Shown here: positions 7,556-16,077 of the stretch, piece by piece | How the letters are laid out: every line of letters begins with the position of its first letter | Numbering within the stretch: position 1 is the first letter of the stretch | Source of the DNA: CAG-307 sp964524125 | GTDB lineage: Bacteria > Bacillota_I > Bacilli_A > Acholeplasmatales > Anaeroplasmataceae | DNA length: 25,276 bases | NCBI GenBank assembly: GCA_964524125.1 | Contig: CAZGBY010000022.1 | Span: 1 to 25,276, forward strand | Direction: 5' to 3' | Translations under genes and position numbers: made by a program | The notes under the pieces: model-generated | Told to the model about the DNA's origin: nothing | Databases searched by the model: none | What the model saw: only the letters and a program-made list of their open reading frames with translations

Positions 7556-8389
7556 ATGGGTATTAGAGTATATAAGCCTACCACAAATGGTAGACGTAAT
7601 ATGTCAGTTTCTACATTTGAAGAAATCACTACATCAACTCCTGAAAAATCACTTTTAGCTCCATTAAAGGGTAAAGGTGGACGTAATAATACTGGTCATA
7701 TCACAGTTCGTCATCAAGGTGGCGGTGCTAAGAGAAAGTATCGTATTATTGATTTCAAGCGTAATAAAGATGGTATTCCTGCAAGAGTTGCAACAATCGA
7801 ATACGATCCAAACAGAAGTGCAAATATTGCATTATTAGTTTATGCTGATGGTGCTAAAGCTTATATTTTAGCTCCAAAAGGAATAGTAGTAGGACAAACA
7901 GTTATCTCTGGTGAAGGTGCAGATATTAAAGTTGGTAATGCTTTAGTAATTAGCCAAATTCCAGTAGGTACAATGATTCACAATATCGAATTACATCCAG
8001 GACATGGTGGACAACTTGCACGTAGTGCTGGTGCATCTGCTCAAATTCTTGGACGTGAAGAAAAATATGTATTAGTAAGATTAAGCTCAGGTGAAGTTCG
8101 TAAGATTTTAGGTACTTGCCGTGCTACAATCGGAGTTGTTGGTAACGAAGAACACGAATTAGTTCGTATCGGTAAAGCTGGTCGTTCTAGACATATGGGA
8201 CTTCGTCCTGAAGTTCGTGGTTCTGTTATGAACCCTAACGATCACCCTCACGGTGGTGGTGAAGGTAAATGTCCTATCGGACGTAAGGCTCCACTTACTC
8301 CTTGGGGTAAAAAAGCTCTTGGAGTTAAGACTCGTGATTCTAAGAAATCTTCTAACAAGTTAATTGTTCGTAGAAGAAATCAAAAATAA
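7556..8389 (+). CDS. rplB: 50S ribosomal protein L2
   Basis: This 277-residue protein is the main structural support of the peptidyl transferase region and bridges the subunits. It begins with IRVYKPTTNGRRN and contains HITVRHQGGGAKRKYR. Near the C-terminus it has HPHGGGEGK, which includes the conserved histidine next to the catalytic centre. Full length. The ribosome binding site is AGGAGG. Confidence 0.97.
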   Translation: MGIRVYKPTTNGRRNMSVSTFEEITTSTPEKSLLAPLKGKGGRNNTGHITVRHQGGGAKRKYRIIDFKRNKDGIPARVATIEYDPNRSANIALLVYADGAKAYILAPKGIVVGQTVISGEGADIKVGNALVISQIPVGTMIHNIELHPGHGGQLARSAGASAQILGREEKYVLVRLSSGEVRKILGTCRATIGVVGNEEHELVRIGKAGRSRHMGLRPEVRGSVMNPNDHPHGGGEGKCPIGRKAPLTPWGKKALGVKTRDSKKSSNKLIVRRRNQK

Positions 8390-8413
8390 TAATTGGTAGA
8401 AGGAGGACACGTT

Positions 8414-8692
8414 ATGGCTCGTTCAATTAAAAAAGGACCATTTTGCGATGATTCTTTAATGAAGAAAGTAGAAGCGCAAAATGCCGCTCATGAAAATAAA
8501 GTAATTCAAACATGGTCTCGCCGTTCAACTATTTTCCCAGCATTTGTTGGTCACACTTTTGGTGTATATAACGGTAGAGAACATACCCCTGTTTATGTAA
8601 CAGAAGATATGGTAGGACATAAGTTAGGTGAATTTGCTCCAACTCGTACTTACCATGGTCACGGTGCTGATGATAAAAAGGCATCAAGATAA
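8414..8692 (+). CDS. rpsS: 30S ribosomal protein S19
   Basis: This 92-residue protein sits in the head of the small subunit next to S13 and contacts the A-site finger bridge. The family start MARSIKKGPF fixes the ATG at 8414, directly after AGGAGG. A longer frame opening at 8393 would add seven residues that include the ribosome binding site itself. VGHKLGEFAPTRTYHGHG is the expected C-terminal motif. Confidence 0.96.
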   Translation: MARSIKKGPFCDDSLMKKVEAQNAAHENKVIQTWSRRSTIFPAFVGHTFGVYNGREHTPVYVTEDMVGHKLGEFAPTRTYHGHGADDKKASR

Positions 8693-8711
8693 TTAGTAGG
8701 AGGCAATTAAA

Positions 8712-9047
8712 ATGGATGTTAGAGCAATAGCTAAAAATGTTCGCGTTACTCCTAGTAAAGCTCGTCTTGTTGTTGACATGATTCGTGGTAAGAATGTTAA
8801 TGAAGCTTTTGCAATTTTAAAGCTTACAAATAAGAACGCTTGCGAGGATGTAAGCAAGGTATTAAAGTCTGCATGTTCAAATGCAGTAAACAATAATGGT
8901 TTAGATATGTCTAAACTATTCGTAAAAGAAATTTACGTATGTGATGGATTAAGAATGAAGAGAATGTCACCTCGTGCAAAAGGTCGTGGAGATATTATCA
9001 CTAAGAGACTTTCAAGTATCACTTGCGTAGTTGCTGAAAGAGATTAA
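8712..9047 (+). CDS. rplV: 50S ribosomal protein L22
   Basis: This 111-residue protein has a beta-hairpin lining the exit tunnel opposite L4. Its pattern VRVTPSKARLVVDMIRGK near the start is diagnostic. The tunnel hairpin region RMSPRAKGRGDIITK, site of macrolide-resistance changes in other species, looks ordinary. The ribosome binding site is AGGAGG. The end overlaps the ribosome binding region of rpsC. Confidence 0.96.
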   Translation: MDVRAIAKNVRVTPSKARLVVDMIRGKNVNEAFAILKLTNKNACEDVSKVLKSACSNAVNNNGLDMSKLFVKEIYVCDGLRMKRMSPRAKGRGDIITKRLSSITCVVAERD

Positions 9048-9063
9048 TCAAGGAGGAAATCAC

Positions 9064-9801
9064 ATGGGTCAAAAGGTAAGTCCAGTCGGACTACGCGTTG
9101 GTATCAATCGTGAATGGGACGCATCTTGGTATGCTAACAAGAACGAGGTTGCTGATCTTTTATTAGAAGATTTAAAGATTAGAAAGCACCTTGAAACTGT
9201 TTATGCTAAAGCTGCAGTATCACGTATTCTTATTGAACGTGTTAAAGGCGCAAAGAAAGATCGCGTTAAAATTGCTTTATACACTGCTAAACCAGGTGTA
9301 GTAATTGGTCGCGAAGCTGAAACAAAGAATAAGGTTGTAAAAGACCTAGAATATATTACAAAGAAAGAAATTTCTTTAAATGTTGTTGAGGTTAAGAAAC
9401 CTGAACTAGACGCTACTTTAGTAGCTAAATCAATCGCTGAACAACTTGAAGCACGTGCATCATTCCGCCGTGTACAAAAAGTTGCTATTCAAAGAGCTTT
9501 AAAGGCTGGTGCTAAAGGTGCTAAGACTTTAATTGCTGGTCGTTTAGGTGGAGCAGAAATGGCTCGTTCTGAAGGTTATAACGAAGGTCAAGTACCTTTA
9601 CAAACTCTTCGTGCTGATGTTGACTATGCAGTTGCTGAATCTCATACAACTTATGGAAAACTTGGTATTAAAGTTTGGATCTATAAGGGTGAAGTATTAG
9701 GTATGAAGAATATCAAACGTGAAGAATCTTCTCGTCCTAATAGAGCACCTAGAACTCCAAAAGGTGAAAAACCAGGTAGAAGTTCTAAAGGAGGTAATTA
9801 A
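9064..9801 (+). CDS. rpsC: 30S ribosomal protein S3
   Basis: This 245-residue protein lines the mRNA entry channel. It begins with the family start MGQKVSPVGLRVG and has the KH-type RNA-binding motif KPGVVIGREAE. The Arg/Lys-rich C-terminal domain includes RLGGAEMAR. The ATG at 9064 follows AAGGAGG. A frame extending upstream to 9031 overlaps rplV and lacks family support. The C-terminal tail is lysine- and arginine-rich. Confidence 0.96.
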   Translation: MGQKVSPVGLRVGINREWDASWYANKNEVADLLLEDLKIRKHLETVYAKAAVSRILIERVKGAKKDRVKIALYTAKPGVVIGREAETKNKVVKDLEYITKKEISLNVVEVKKPELDATLVAKSIAEQLEARASFRRVQKVAIQRALKAGAKGAKTLIAGRLGGAEMARSEGYNEGQVPLQTLRADVDYAVAESHTTYGKLGIKVWIYKGEVLGMKNIKREESSRPNRAPRTPKGEKPGRSSKGGN

Positions 9802-9803
9802 TT

Positions 9804-10220
9804 ATGTTAATGCCTAAAAGAGTTAAGTATCGTCGTCCTCACCGCGTTTCTTACGAAGGTAAGGCTAAAGGTGGTACTGAATTAGCATTTGGTGAATACG
9901 GTTTAAGATCACTTGAAGGTGCGTATTTAACAAACCGTCAAATTGAAGCTGCCCGTATCGCTATTACTCGTTATATGAATCGTCAAGGACAAGTATGGAT
10001 TAAAGTATTCCCTCACTTATCTAAGACTAAAAAACCTCTTGCAGTACGTATGGGTTCTGGTAAAGGTTCACCAGAATCATGGGTAGCTGTAGTTAAGAAG
10101 GAAGTAATTTTATTCGAAGTTGCTGGTGTTTCTGAAGAAATCGCTCGTGAAGCATTACGTTTAGCTTCTCATAAACTTCCTGTAAAGACAAAAATCGTTA
10201 AGAAGGAGTGTGCTGAATAA
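9804..10220 (+). CDS. rplP: 50S ribosomal protein L16
   Basis: This 138-residue protein binds at the elbow of A-site tRNA and is needed for a functional peptidyl transferase. The start MLMPKRVKYRR and the central MGSGKGSPE are characteristic. The ATG lies two bases after rpsC, whose last codons carry GGAGG. Its stop overlaps the rpmC start as TAATG, so the pair is translationally coupled. Confidence 0.96.
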   Translation: MLMPKRVKYRRPHRVSYEGKAKGGTELAFGEYGLRSLEGAYLTNRQIEAARIAITRYMNRQGQVWIKVFPHLSKTKKPLAVRMGSGKGSPESWVAVVKKEVILFEVAGVSEEIAREALRLASHKLPVKTKIVKKECAE

Positions 10221-10420
10221 TGAAAAATTCTGAAATCAGAAATTTATCAGTTGAAGAATTAAATAAACAAATCGCTGAATTAAAGGGCGAATTATTCAAT
10301 CTTAAGCTTCAGTCATCTCTTAATCAGTTAACTAATACTGCACGCATTAGTACAGTAAAGAAGACAATTGCAAGAATGAAGACAATCCTTGCTGAAAAGT
10401 CTTTAAAGAAGGAGGACTAA
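10220..10420 (+). CDS. rpmC: 50S ribosomal protein L29
   Basis: A 66-residue, almost wholly helical protein beside L23 at the tunnel exit. Typical signs are the SVEELNKQIAELKGELFNLKLQ helix pair (seen at about residues 10-32) and the RISTVKKTIARMKT C-terminal helix. Its ATG shares one base with the rplP stop. GAAGGAG within rplP provides the ribosome binding site. Confidence 0.95.
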   Translation: MKNSEIRNLSVEELNKQIAELKGELFNLKLQSSLNQLTNTARISTVKKTIARMKTILAEKSLKKED

Positions 10421-10423
10421 AAG

Positions 10424-10687
10424 ATGCAAGAACGTAATAGTCACAAGACATTTACAGGTGTAGTAGTATCTAATAAAATGGATAAGACAATCGTTGTATC
10501 TGTTGATACTTATAGAAAACATAGATTATACGGTAAACGTGTAAAGAAATCTACAAAACTTCATGCTCATGATGAAAACAACACAGCTAATATTGGTGAT
10601 GTTGTAACAATCATGGAAACTAGACCTTTATCAAAAACTAAGCGTTTCGTATTAGTTAAAGTTGAGAAGGCTAAAGAAAATATTTAA
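10424..10687 (+). CDS. rpsQ: 30S ribosomal protein S17
   Basis: An 87-residue OB-fold protein that binds 16S rRNA early in assembly. The pattern GVVVSNKMDKTIVVSV and the motif GDVVTIMETRPLSKTKRF are diagnostic. It begins three bases after rpmC, with AAGGAGG located in the last codons of that gene. Confidence 0.96.
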   Translation: MQERNSHKTFTGVVVSNKMDKTIVVSVDTYRKHRLYGKRVKKSTKLHAHDENNTANIGDVVTIMETRPLSKTKRFVLVKVEKAKENI

Positions 10688-10715
10688 TTTTTAGTTCTTG
10701 AAAGGAGGTACTCTC

Positions 10716-11084
10716 ATGGTTCAACAAGAAACTAGACTTGCAGTAGCTGACAACTCAGGTGCTCGTGAGTTATTAATTATAAAAGTATTAGGCGGTGCAT
10801 TACATAGATATGCTAATGTAGGCGATATCGTTGTATGCTCTGTTAAAAAAGCATCACCAAATGGAGCAGTTAAGAAGGGTGATGTAGTTAAAGCTGTAAT
10901 CGTACGTACTAAAGCTGGATTAAGAAGAAATGACGGTTCTTATATTAAGTTTGATGAAAATGCAGCAGTTATCATTCGTGAAGATTTAACTCCACGTGGA
11001 ACTCGTATTTTCGGGCCTGTTGCTCGTGAACTTCGTGATAAGAACTATATGAAGATCGTTTCTTTAGCTCCTGAAGTACTATAA
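10716..11084 (+). CDS. rplN: 50S ribosomal protein L14
   Basis: A 122-residue protein of the subunit interface that contacts 16S rRNA and is the docking site of silencing factor RsfS in other bacteria. The start MVQQETRLAVADNSGAR is the family start and follows AAAGGAGG at 10701-10708. A TTG-initiated frame at 10698 would include that ribosome binding site and was rejected. Confidence 0.96.
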   Translation: MVQQETRLAVADNSGARELLIIKVLGGALHRYANVGDIVVCSVKKASPNGAVKKGDVVKAVIVRTKAGLRRNDGSYIKFDENAAVIIREDLTPRGTRIFGPVARELRDKNYMKIVSLAPEVL

Positions 11085-11100
11085 TAGGAGGTGCACTTAT

Positions 11101-11442
11101 ATGCAAATTAAGAAGGGTGACACAGTCGTTGTTATCGCTGGTAAAAATAAATTTACTGTAGATAAGAAGGGAAATAAAGTTCAAACTACTGGTAAGGTAT
11201 TAGAAGCTTTCCCTGCTCAAAATAAAGTTATCGTTGAAGGCGTAAACAAGGTTAAAAAACATCAAAAGCCTACTCAACAAAATCAATCTGGTAGCATTAT
11301 TGAAATGGAAGCACCAATCGATGCATCAAACGTTATGTTACTAGATCCAAAAGACAAAGTTCCTACTCGTGTTCGTATCGTTACTAAAGAAGATGGAACA
11401 AAAGTAAGAGTAACTGTAAAATCTGGTACAGAAATCAAGTAA
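11101..11442 (+). CDS. rplX: 50S ribosomal protein L24
   Basis: A 113-residue assembly initiator of the large subunit with a KOW motif at the start (KKGDTVVVIAGKNK). The segment VEGVNKVKKHQKPTQQNQSG is typical of the family. The AGGAGG ribosome binding site sits just after the rplN stop. Confidence 0.96.
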   Translation: MQIKKGDTVVVIAGKNKFTVDKKGNKVQTTGKVLEAFPAQNKVIVEGVNKVKKHQKPTQQNQSGSIIEMEAPIDASNVMLLDPKDKVPTRVRIVTKEDGTKVRVTVKSGTEIK

Positions 11443-11467
11443 TTTCTAAGAGAGGAGGTAAACATTT

Positions 11468-12010
11468 ATGAATCGTTTACGTGAAAAATATGAAAACTCT
11501 GTTAAAGCAGAATTAAGTAATAAATTCAATTATACTTCAAGTATGCAAATCCCTAAGATTGAAAAAATCGTTATTAATATGGGTTGCGGTGATGCAGTAG
11601 CAAATTCTAAGGTTTTAGATGAAGCTGTTGAAGAATTAACTTTAATAGCTGGTCAAAAACCAATTGTTACTAAAGCTAAAAAGTCTATTGCTAACTTTAA
11701 GCTTCGTGAAGGAATGCCTATTGGTTGCAAAGTTACACTACGTGGTGAAAAGATGTATGAATTTTTCGATAAGTTAATCTCTATCGCTTTACCTCGTGTA
11801 CGTGACTTCCGTGGTATTTCAGCTAATGCCTTTGATGGTCGTGGTAACTATACTTTAGGTGTTAAGGAACAATTAATCTTCCCTGAAATCAATTTTGATA
11901 AGATTAAGAAGATTCGTGGAATGGACATTGTTATTGTAACAACTGCAAAAACTGATGAAGAAGGACGTGCTCTTTTAAGTTTAATGGGTATGCCTTACAG
12001 TAAAAAGTAG
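11468..12010 (+). CDS. rplE: 50S ribosomal protein L5
   Basis: A 180-residue protein that binds 5S rRNA in the central protuberance and contacts P-site tRNA. Signs include MQIPKIEKIVINMG near the start, KPIVTKAKKSIANFKLREG in the middle and RGMDIVIVTTAKTDEEGRALL at the end. The ribosome binding site is GAGGAGG. This is one of the few genes here ending in TAG. Confidence 0.96.
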   Translation: MNRLREKYENSVKAELSNKFNYTSSMQIPKIEKIVINMGCGDAVANSKVLDEAVEELTLIAGQKPIVTKAKKSIANFKLREGMPIGCKVTLRGEKMYEFFDKLISIALPRVRDFRGISANAFDGRGNYTLGVKEQLIFPEINFDKIKKIRGMDIVIVTTAKTDEEGRALLSLMGMPYSKK

Positions 12011-12024
12011 AAAGGATAAGAACT

Positions 12025-12210
12025 ATGGCTAAAAAGTCTCAAATTGCTAGAAATCATAGAAAAGCAAAATTCGCAGTACGTGAATATACACGTTGCGAAA
12101 GATGTGGTCGTCCACATGCTGTTTATGCAAAGTTTAAATTATGCCGTGTTTGCTTCCGTGAATTAGCTTACAAGGGTCAAATCCCTGGAGTTAAAAAAGC
12201 AAGCTGGTAA
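12025..12210 (+). CDS. rpsZ: 30S ribosomal protein S14, zinc-binding type
   Basis: This is the short, 61-residue zinc form of S14 with four ligands in CERC and CRVC (Cys24, Cys27, Cys40, Cys43). It is the form usually found inside the spc operon of Bacillota. The zinc-free paralogue used under zinc limitation in some relatives is not in this window. The ribosome binding site is AAAGGAT. Confidence 0.96.
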   Translation: MAKKSQIARNHRKAKFAVREYTRCERCGRPHAVYAKFKLCRVCFRELAYKGQIPGVKKASW

Positions 12211-12260
12211 TCGATAAATAAAATTATTTTTTCCGAGTTTATGGAAGGAGGAACAAACAT

Positions 12261-12659
12261 ATGGTTATGACAGATCCAATTGCGGATATGCTAACTCGCA
12301 TTAGAAATGCGAATAAAATGGGTCATGCAACTGTTGATATGCCTGCATCTAATTTAAAATCAGCTATTTTAGCTGTTCTTAAGGATGAAGGATTTATTAC
12401 TGATTATGTGACTAAATCTGAAAACAATAAGAGCGTTACAACTGTTACTTTAAAGTATGCAGAAAATAACGTTAGAGTAATTAAAGGCCTAAAGAGAATT
12501 TCAAAGCCAGGTCTAAGAGTTTATGCTCAAGCAGATGAACTTCCAACTGTTCTTAATGGTTTAGGAATTGCAGTTATTTCAACTTCAAGAGGTGTAATGA
12601 CTGATAAGGAAGCTCGTAAGAACCAAATTGGTGGCGAAGTATTGGCTTACATTTGGTAA
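12261..12659 (+). CDS. rpsH: 30S ribosomal protein S8
   Basis: A 132-residue primary 16S rRNA binder; in E. coli it is the repressor of the spc operon. The start MVMTDPIADMLTRIRNAN matches the usual Bacillota start. The C-terminus has the classic STSRGVMTDKEAR motif and ends GGEVLAYIW. AAGGAGG lies 9 bases before the first ATG, which favours that ATG over the internal one two codons later. A 50-base gap before it is one of the longer ones inside the operon. Confidence 0.96.
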   Translation: MVMTDPIADMLTRIRNANKMGHATVDMPASNLKSAILAVLKDEGFITDYVTKSENNKSVTTVTLKYAENNVRVIKGLKRISKPGLRVYAQADELPTVLNGLGIAVISTSRGVMTDKEARKNQIGGEVLAYIW

Positions 12660-12681
12660 TTTTAAACAGGAGGTGTTTTAA

Positions 12682-13221
12682 ATGTCTCGTATCGGGAACA
12701 AGTTAATCAATCTACCTGAAGGTGTTACAGTAAGCCAAAATGGTAATGTTGTTACTGTAAAAGGCCCTAAAGGTGAATTAAGTAATACAATCGATAGTAA
12801 TATGGAATTAGTTATCGATGGACAAATTTTAACTGTAAAACGTCCTAATGATACAAAAGCTATGAAAACTATTCATGGTACAACTCGTGCTAACATTAAT
12901 AACATGGTTGTAGGTGTATCTCAAGGTTTTACAAAAACATTAGAAATCGTCGGAGTAGGTTACCGTGCATCACTTAAAGGTAATACTTTAGTAGTAGACG
13001 CTGGATACTCTCACGATTGTGAATTCGAAATTCCAGAAGGAATTAAAGTTGAACTTCCAAAGAACACACAAATTATTATTAGTGGATCTAATAAGCAAGT
13101 TGTTGGTCAATTTGCGGCAGTTGTTCGTGCTTGTCGTGAACCAGAACCTTATCTAGGTAAAGGTATTCACTACTCTGATGAACATATTCGTCGTAAAGAA
13201 GGAAAGACAGCTAAGAAGTAA
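12682..13221 (+). CDS. rplF: 50S ribosomal protein L6
   Basis: A 179-residue protein near the GTPase-associated centre, made of two related domains. MSRIGNKLINLPEGV opens the protein, and EPYLGKGIHYSDEHIRRKEGK closes the second domain as in all bacterial L6. The ribosome binding site is AGGAGG. Two stop codons (TAA TAG) follow in tandem. Confidence 0.96.
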   Translation: MSRIGNKLINLPEGVTVSQNGNVVTVKGPKGELSNTIDSNMELVIDGQILTVKRPNDTKAMKTIHGTTRANINNMVVGVSQGFTKTLEIVGVGYRASLKGNTLVVDAGYSHDCEFEIPEGIKVELPKNTQIIISGSNKQVVGQFAAVVRACREPEPYLGKGIHYSDEHIRRKEGKTAKK

Positions 13222-13243
13222 TAGAAAGGAGTGCTAAAAAATT

Positions 13244-13606
13244 ATGATTAGTAAAGTATCAAAAAATGTTAAACGTCAAGAAAGACATTTAAGAATCCGC
13301 CAAAATCTTGCTGGAACTGCTCAAAGACCTCGTCTTAATGTATTCCGTTCTAATAAGCAAATTTATGCTCAAATTATTGATGACGCAAATGGCGTAACTT
13401 TATGTAGCGCTTCTTCTCTAGATAAGGAACTTGCGCTTACAAACGGTGCTAATGTTGAAGCTGCATCTGCAGTTGGTACATTAATCGCTAAGCGTGCTTT
13501 AGCTGCTAACATTAAAGTTGTAGTATTCGACCGTGGTGGATATTTATATCACGGACGTGTTAAGGCTGTTGCTGACGCTGCTCGTCAAGCTGGCCTAGAA
13601 TTCTAA
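13244..13606 (+). CDS. rplR: 50S ribosomal protein L18
   Basis: A 120-residue 5S rRNA binder of the central protuberance. It has RPRLNVFRSNKQIYAQIIDD and ends in GRVKAVADAARQAGLEF, both diagnostic. The AAAGGAG ribosome binding site is a little further from the ATG than in neighbouring genes. Confidence 0.96.
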   Translation: MISKVSKNVKRQERHLRIRQNLAGTAQRPRLNVFRSNKQIYAQIIDDANGVTLCSASSLDKELALTNGANVEAASAVGTLIAKRALAANIKVVVFDRGGYLYHGRVKAVADAARQAGLEF

Positions 13607-13622
13607 TAAGGAGGAAATCTCA

Positions 13623-14135
13623 ATGCGTAAAGAACGTGAACCAAAAGATTTAGAACAACCTGAGTTCGAAGAACGTGTTGTAACAATTAACCGTGTTACA
13701 AAGGTTGTTAAGGGTGGTCGTCGTTTCCGCTTCGCTGCTCTAGTTGTTATTGGAGATAAGAAGGGAAATGTAGGATTCGGTTCAGGAAAGTCTAACGAAG
13801 TTCCTGATGCAATCAAGAAAGCCATCGAAAATGCAAAGAAGAATATGATCTATGTTCCTACTGTAAATACAACTATTCCTCATACAGTAACAGGTACATT
13901 TGGTGCAGGTAAGGTATTCTTAAGACCAGCTGCAGCCGGAACAGGAGTTATCGCTGGTGGTCCAGTACGTGCCGTACTTGAACTTGCAGGTATTTCTGAC
14001 GTTTTATCTAAAACATTAGGATCAAGAACTCCTATCAATGTAATTAGAGCAACATTTGAAGGACTTAAAAATTTAAGTACTGTTGAACAAGTAGCTGCTC
14101 TACGTGGAAAATCAGTTGAAGAAATTATGGGGTAA
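13623..14135 (+). CDS. rpsE: 30S ribosomal protein S5
   Basis: A 170-residue protein at the mRNA entry site and the decoding centre. The N-terminal double-stranded RNA binding domain holds ERVVTINRVTKVVKGGRR. The C-terminal domain has FGAGKVFLRPAAAGTGVIAG. The length and motifs are normal. The ribosome binding site is AAGGAGG. Confidence 0.96.
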   Translation: MRKEREPKDLEQPEFEERVVTINRVTKVVKGGRRFRFAALVVIGDKKGNVGFGSGKSNEVPDAIKKAIENAKKNMIYVPTVNTTIPHTVTGTFGAGKVFLRPAAAGTGVIAGGPVRAVLELAGISDVLSKTLGSRTPINVIRATFEGLKNLSTVEQVAALRGKSVEEIMG

Positions 14136-14140
14136 TTAGT

Positions 14141-14317
14141 ATGAAATATGAAATTACATTAATTAAATCAATTAACGGCGCTAAGCCAAACCAAGTTAAA
14201 ACAGCTAAGGCTTTAGGTCTTAAGAAACTTGGTGACACTGTAGTAAAAGAGGAAAATGAAGCTATTAGAGGTATGATTATCACTATAGCTCACTTAGTTA
14301 AAGTAGTACAAAAATAA
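14141..14317 (+). CDS. rpmD: 50S ribosomal protein L30
   Basis: A 58-residue protein in its usual place between S5 and L15. The translation opens MKYEITLIKSINGAKPNQV and continues TAKALGLKKLGDTVV, which is the L30 pattern. It ends IAHLVKVVQK at a TAA (14315-14317). It starts five bases after rpsE with only a weak GGGG ribosome binding site at the end of that gene, so it probably relies on translational coupling. Confidence 0.95.
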   Translation: MKYEITLIKSINGAKPNQVKTAKALGLKKLGDTVVKEENEAIRGMIITIAHLVKVVQK

Positions 14318-14331
14318 GGAGGTGCCTTTAA

Positions 14332-14769
14332 ATGTTAAATCAATTAAAGCCAGTTGAAGGTGCAAGACACACTAGAAAACGTAAAGGTCAAGGTATCGGT
14401 AGCGGTTTAGGTAAAACTGCTGGTCGTGGTCAAAAAGGTCAAAACAGCCGTTCTGGTGGTGGAGTTCGTCCAGGATTTGAAGGTGGACAAATTCCATTAT
14501 TCCAACGTTTACCAAAGCGTGGATTTAAGAACGTAAACCGTAAGGAGTATGCAGTTATTAACGTTTCAGATTTAAATAGATTTGAAAATGGTTCTGAAGT
14601 TACAGTTGAAACATTAATTAAAGCAGGTCTTGTTAATAAGACTTATGATGGAGTTAAAGTTTTAGGTAACGGTACTTTAGAAAAGAAGTTAACTGTAAAA
14701 GCTTCAAAGTTTTCAGCATCTGCAGAAGCTGCAATTAAGAATGCTGGTGGAACTGTTGAGGTGATCTAA
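14332..14769 (+). CDS. rplO: 50S ribosomal protein L15
   Basis: A 145-residue late-assembling 23S rRNA binder with a long glycine-rich N-terminal arm: KRKGQGIGSGLGKTAGRGQKG. RPGFEGGQIPLFQRLPKRGF follows. The ribosome binding site is AAGGAGG. The last codons supply GAGGTGAT for secY. Confidence 0.96.
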   Translation: MLNQLKPVEGARHTRKRKGQGIGSGLGKTAGRGQKGQNSRSGGGVRPGFEGGQIPLFQRLPKRGFKNVNRKEYAVINVSDLNRFENGSEVTVETLIKAGLVNKTYDGVKVLGNGTLEKKLTVKASKFSASAEAAIKNAGGTVEVI

Positions 14770-14770
14770 T

Positions 14771-16063
14771 TTGAATAAATTAAAAAGAATTTTCAGCAAT
14801 CCTGAAGTTATCAAGAGATTAGCTTTTACATTCTTAATTTTGCTTGTATTCAAATTAGGTACTTATATACCTGTTCCATTAATAGATACAAATAGTATCT
14901 CTCAAGTACTTAAGAATAATGATTTCTTAACTATCCTTAATACATTTAGTGGTGGTGGTTTATCATCATTCTCAGTACTTGCTTTAGGTATCTCACCTTA
15001 TATTACATCATCAATTGTTGTTCAAATGTTAGGAATGATTATTCCTCAAATGAAAGAATGGCAAGAGATGGGAGAGCAAGGAAAAGCTAAATCTAATAGA
15101 GTAACAAGATATATTACTGTTGTAATTGCATTTATTCAAGCATTAGCTTTATTATTCTCACTAGGTTCAAGACCTGATAATATCCTTGCAAACAGCGCGC
15201 TTAGTGCTGGTGCTAACTGGTTAGTATATATTTATATGGCCATTGTTATCACTGCTGGTTCTGCATTCACAATGTGGTTAGCAGACCTTATTACTAAACA
15301 TGGTATTGGTAACGGTTCATCTATGATTATCTGTGCTGGTATCGTTTCATCTATCCCTAATATGTTTACTACTTTATATAGTACATATTTAGGTAGTGCT
15401 TATAGTGGTGCTAATCTAGCAAAATGTATTACAGTTATTGTATTATATCTTGCTATGATTGTAGCGGTAGTTTATTTTGAAGCTGCTAAGAGAAGAATAC
15501 CTGTTCAATATGCAAATCGTCAAAGTAATGAAAACTCAGACATTCCAGTTAAGCTAAATAGCGCTGGAGTTATCCCTGTTATCTTTGCTTCTACAATTAT
15601 GTCAATTCCTCTTACTGTAGTAGGTATGTTAGGATATACAACAGATTCTAGTAATGTTGCATATTGGTTAGATCAAGTATTCAGTTCAGACCAACCTATT
15701 GGTATGGCTATGTATATTCTATTAATTTTCTTCTTCTCATTCTTCTATTCATTCTTAACAATAGATCCTGATAAGATAGGGGAAAATTTATCAAAGCAAA
15801 ATGCTTTTATTCCAGGTTATAAACCAGGAGAAGATACAAAGAAACAAATCTCTAAAGTGTTGTTTAGAGTTACAACAATAGGTGCTGTAGGACTTGCAAT
15901 CTTAGCATTAGTTCCAATTATTGTATCTATGGTATTTGGACTTGGTTCAACAGTTACAGTAGGTGGAACAAGCTTACTAATTATCGTTGGTGTTGCTATT
16001 GAAACATTCAACCAAATCGAGGCTGAATCTGAAAATGATTCTTACTCTAAGCTAATAAGCTAA
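14771..16063 (+). CDS. secY: Preprotein translocase channel subunit SecY
   Basis: A 430-residue integral membrane protein, the pore of the Sec translocon through which the lipoproteins of this window would be exported. The pattern of ten membrane helices is visible. Other signs are FSGGGLSSFSVLALGISPYI after helix 1 (about residues 58-77), KHGIGNGSSMIICAGI in the middle, and IPVQYANRQ in a cytoplasmic loop. It starts with TTG one base after rplO, with GAGGTGAT five bases upstream. A TTG start is unusual in this operon and may lower SecY output relative to the ribosomal proteins. Confidence 0.95.
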   Translation: MNKLKRIFSNPEVIKRLAFTFLILLVFKLGTYIPVPLIDTNSISQVLKNNDFLTILNTFSGGGLSSFSVLALGISPYITSSIVVQMLGMIIPQMKEWQEMGEQGKAKSNRVTRYITVVIAFIQALALLFSLGSRPDNILANSALSAGANWLVYIYMAIVITAGSAFTMWLADLITKHGIGNGSSMIICAGIVSSIPNMFTTLYSTYLGSAYSGANLAKCITVIVLYLAMIVAVVYFEAAKRRIPVQYANRQSNENSDIPVKLNSAGVIPVIFASTIMSIPLTVVGMLGYTTDSSNVAYWLDQVFSSDQPIGMAMYILLIFFFSFFYSFLTIDPDKIGENLSKQNAFIPGYKPGEDTKKQISKVLFRVTTIGAVGLAILALVPIIVSMVFGLGSTVTVGGTSLLIIVGVAIETFNQIEAESENDSYSKLIS

Positions 16064-16077
16064 TTTGGAGGATTATT

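Noticed and set aside
8693..8893. Minus-strand frame antisense to L22, and similar frames under other ribosomal genes
   Set aside because: These are shadows of biased codon use in highly expressed genes.
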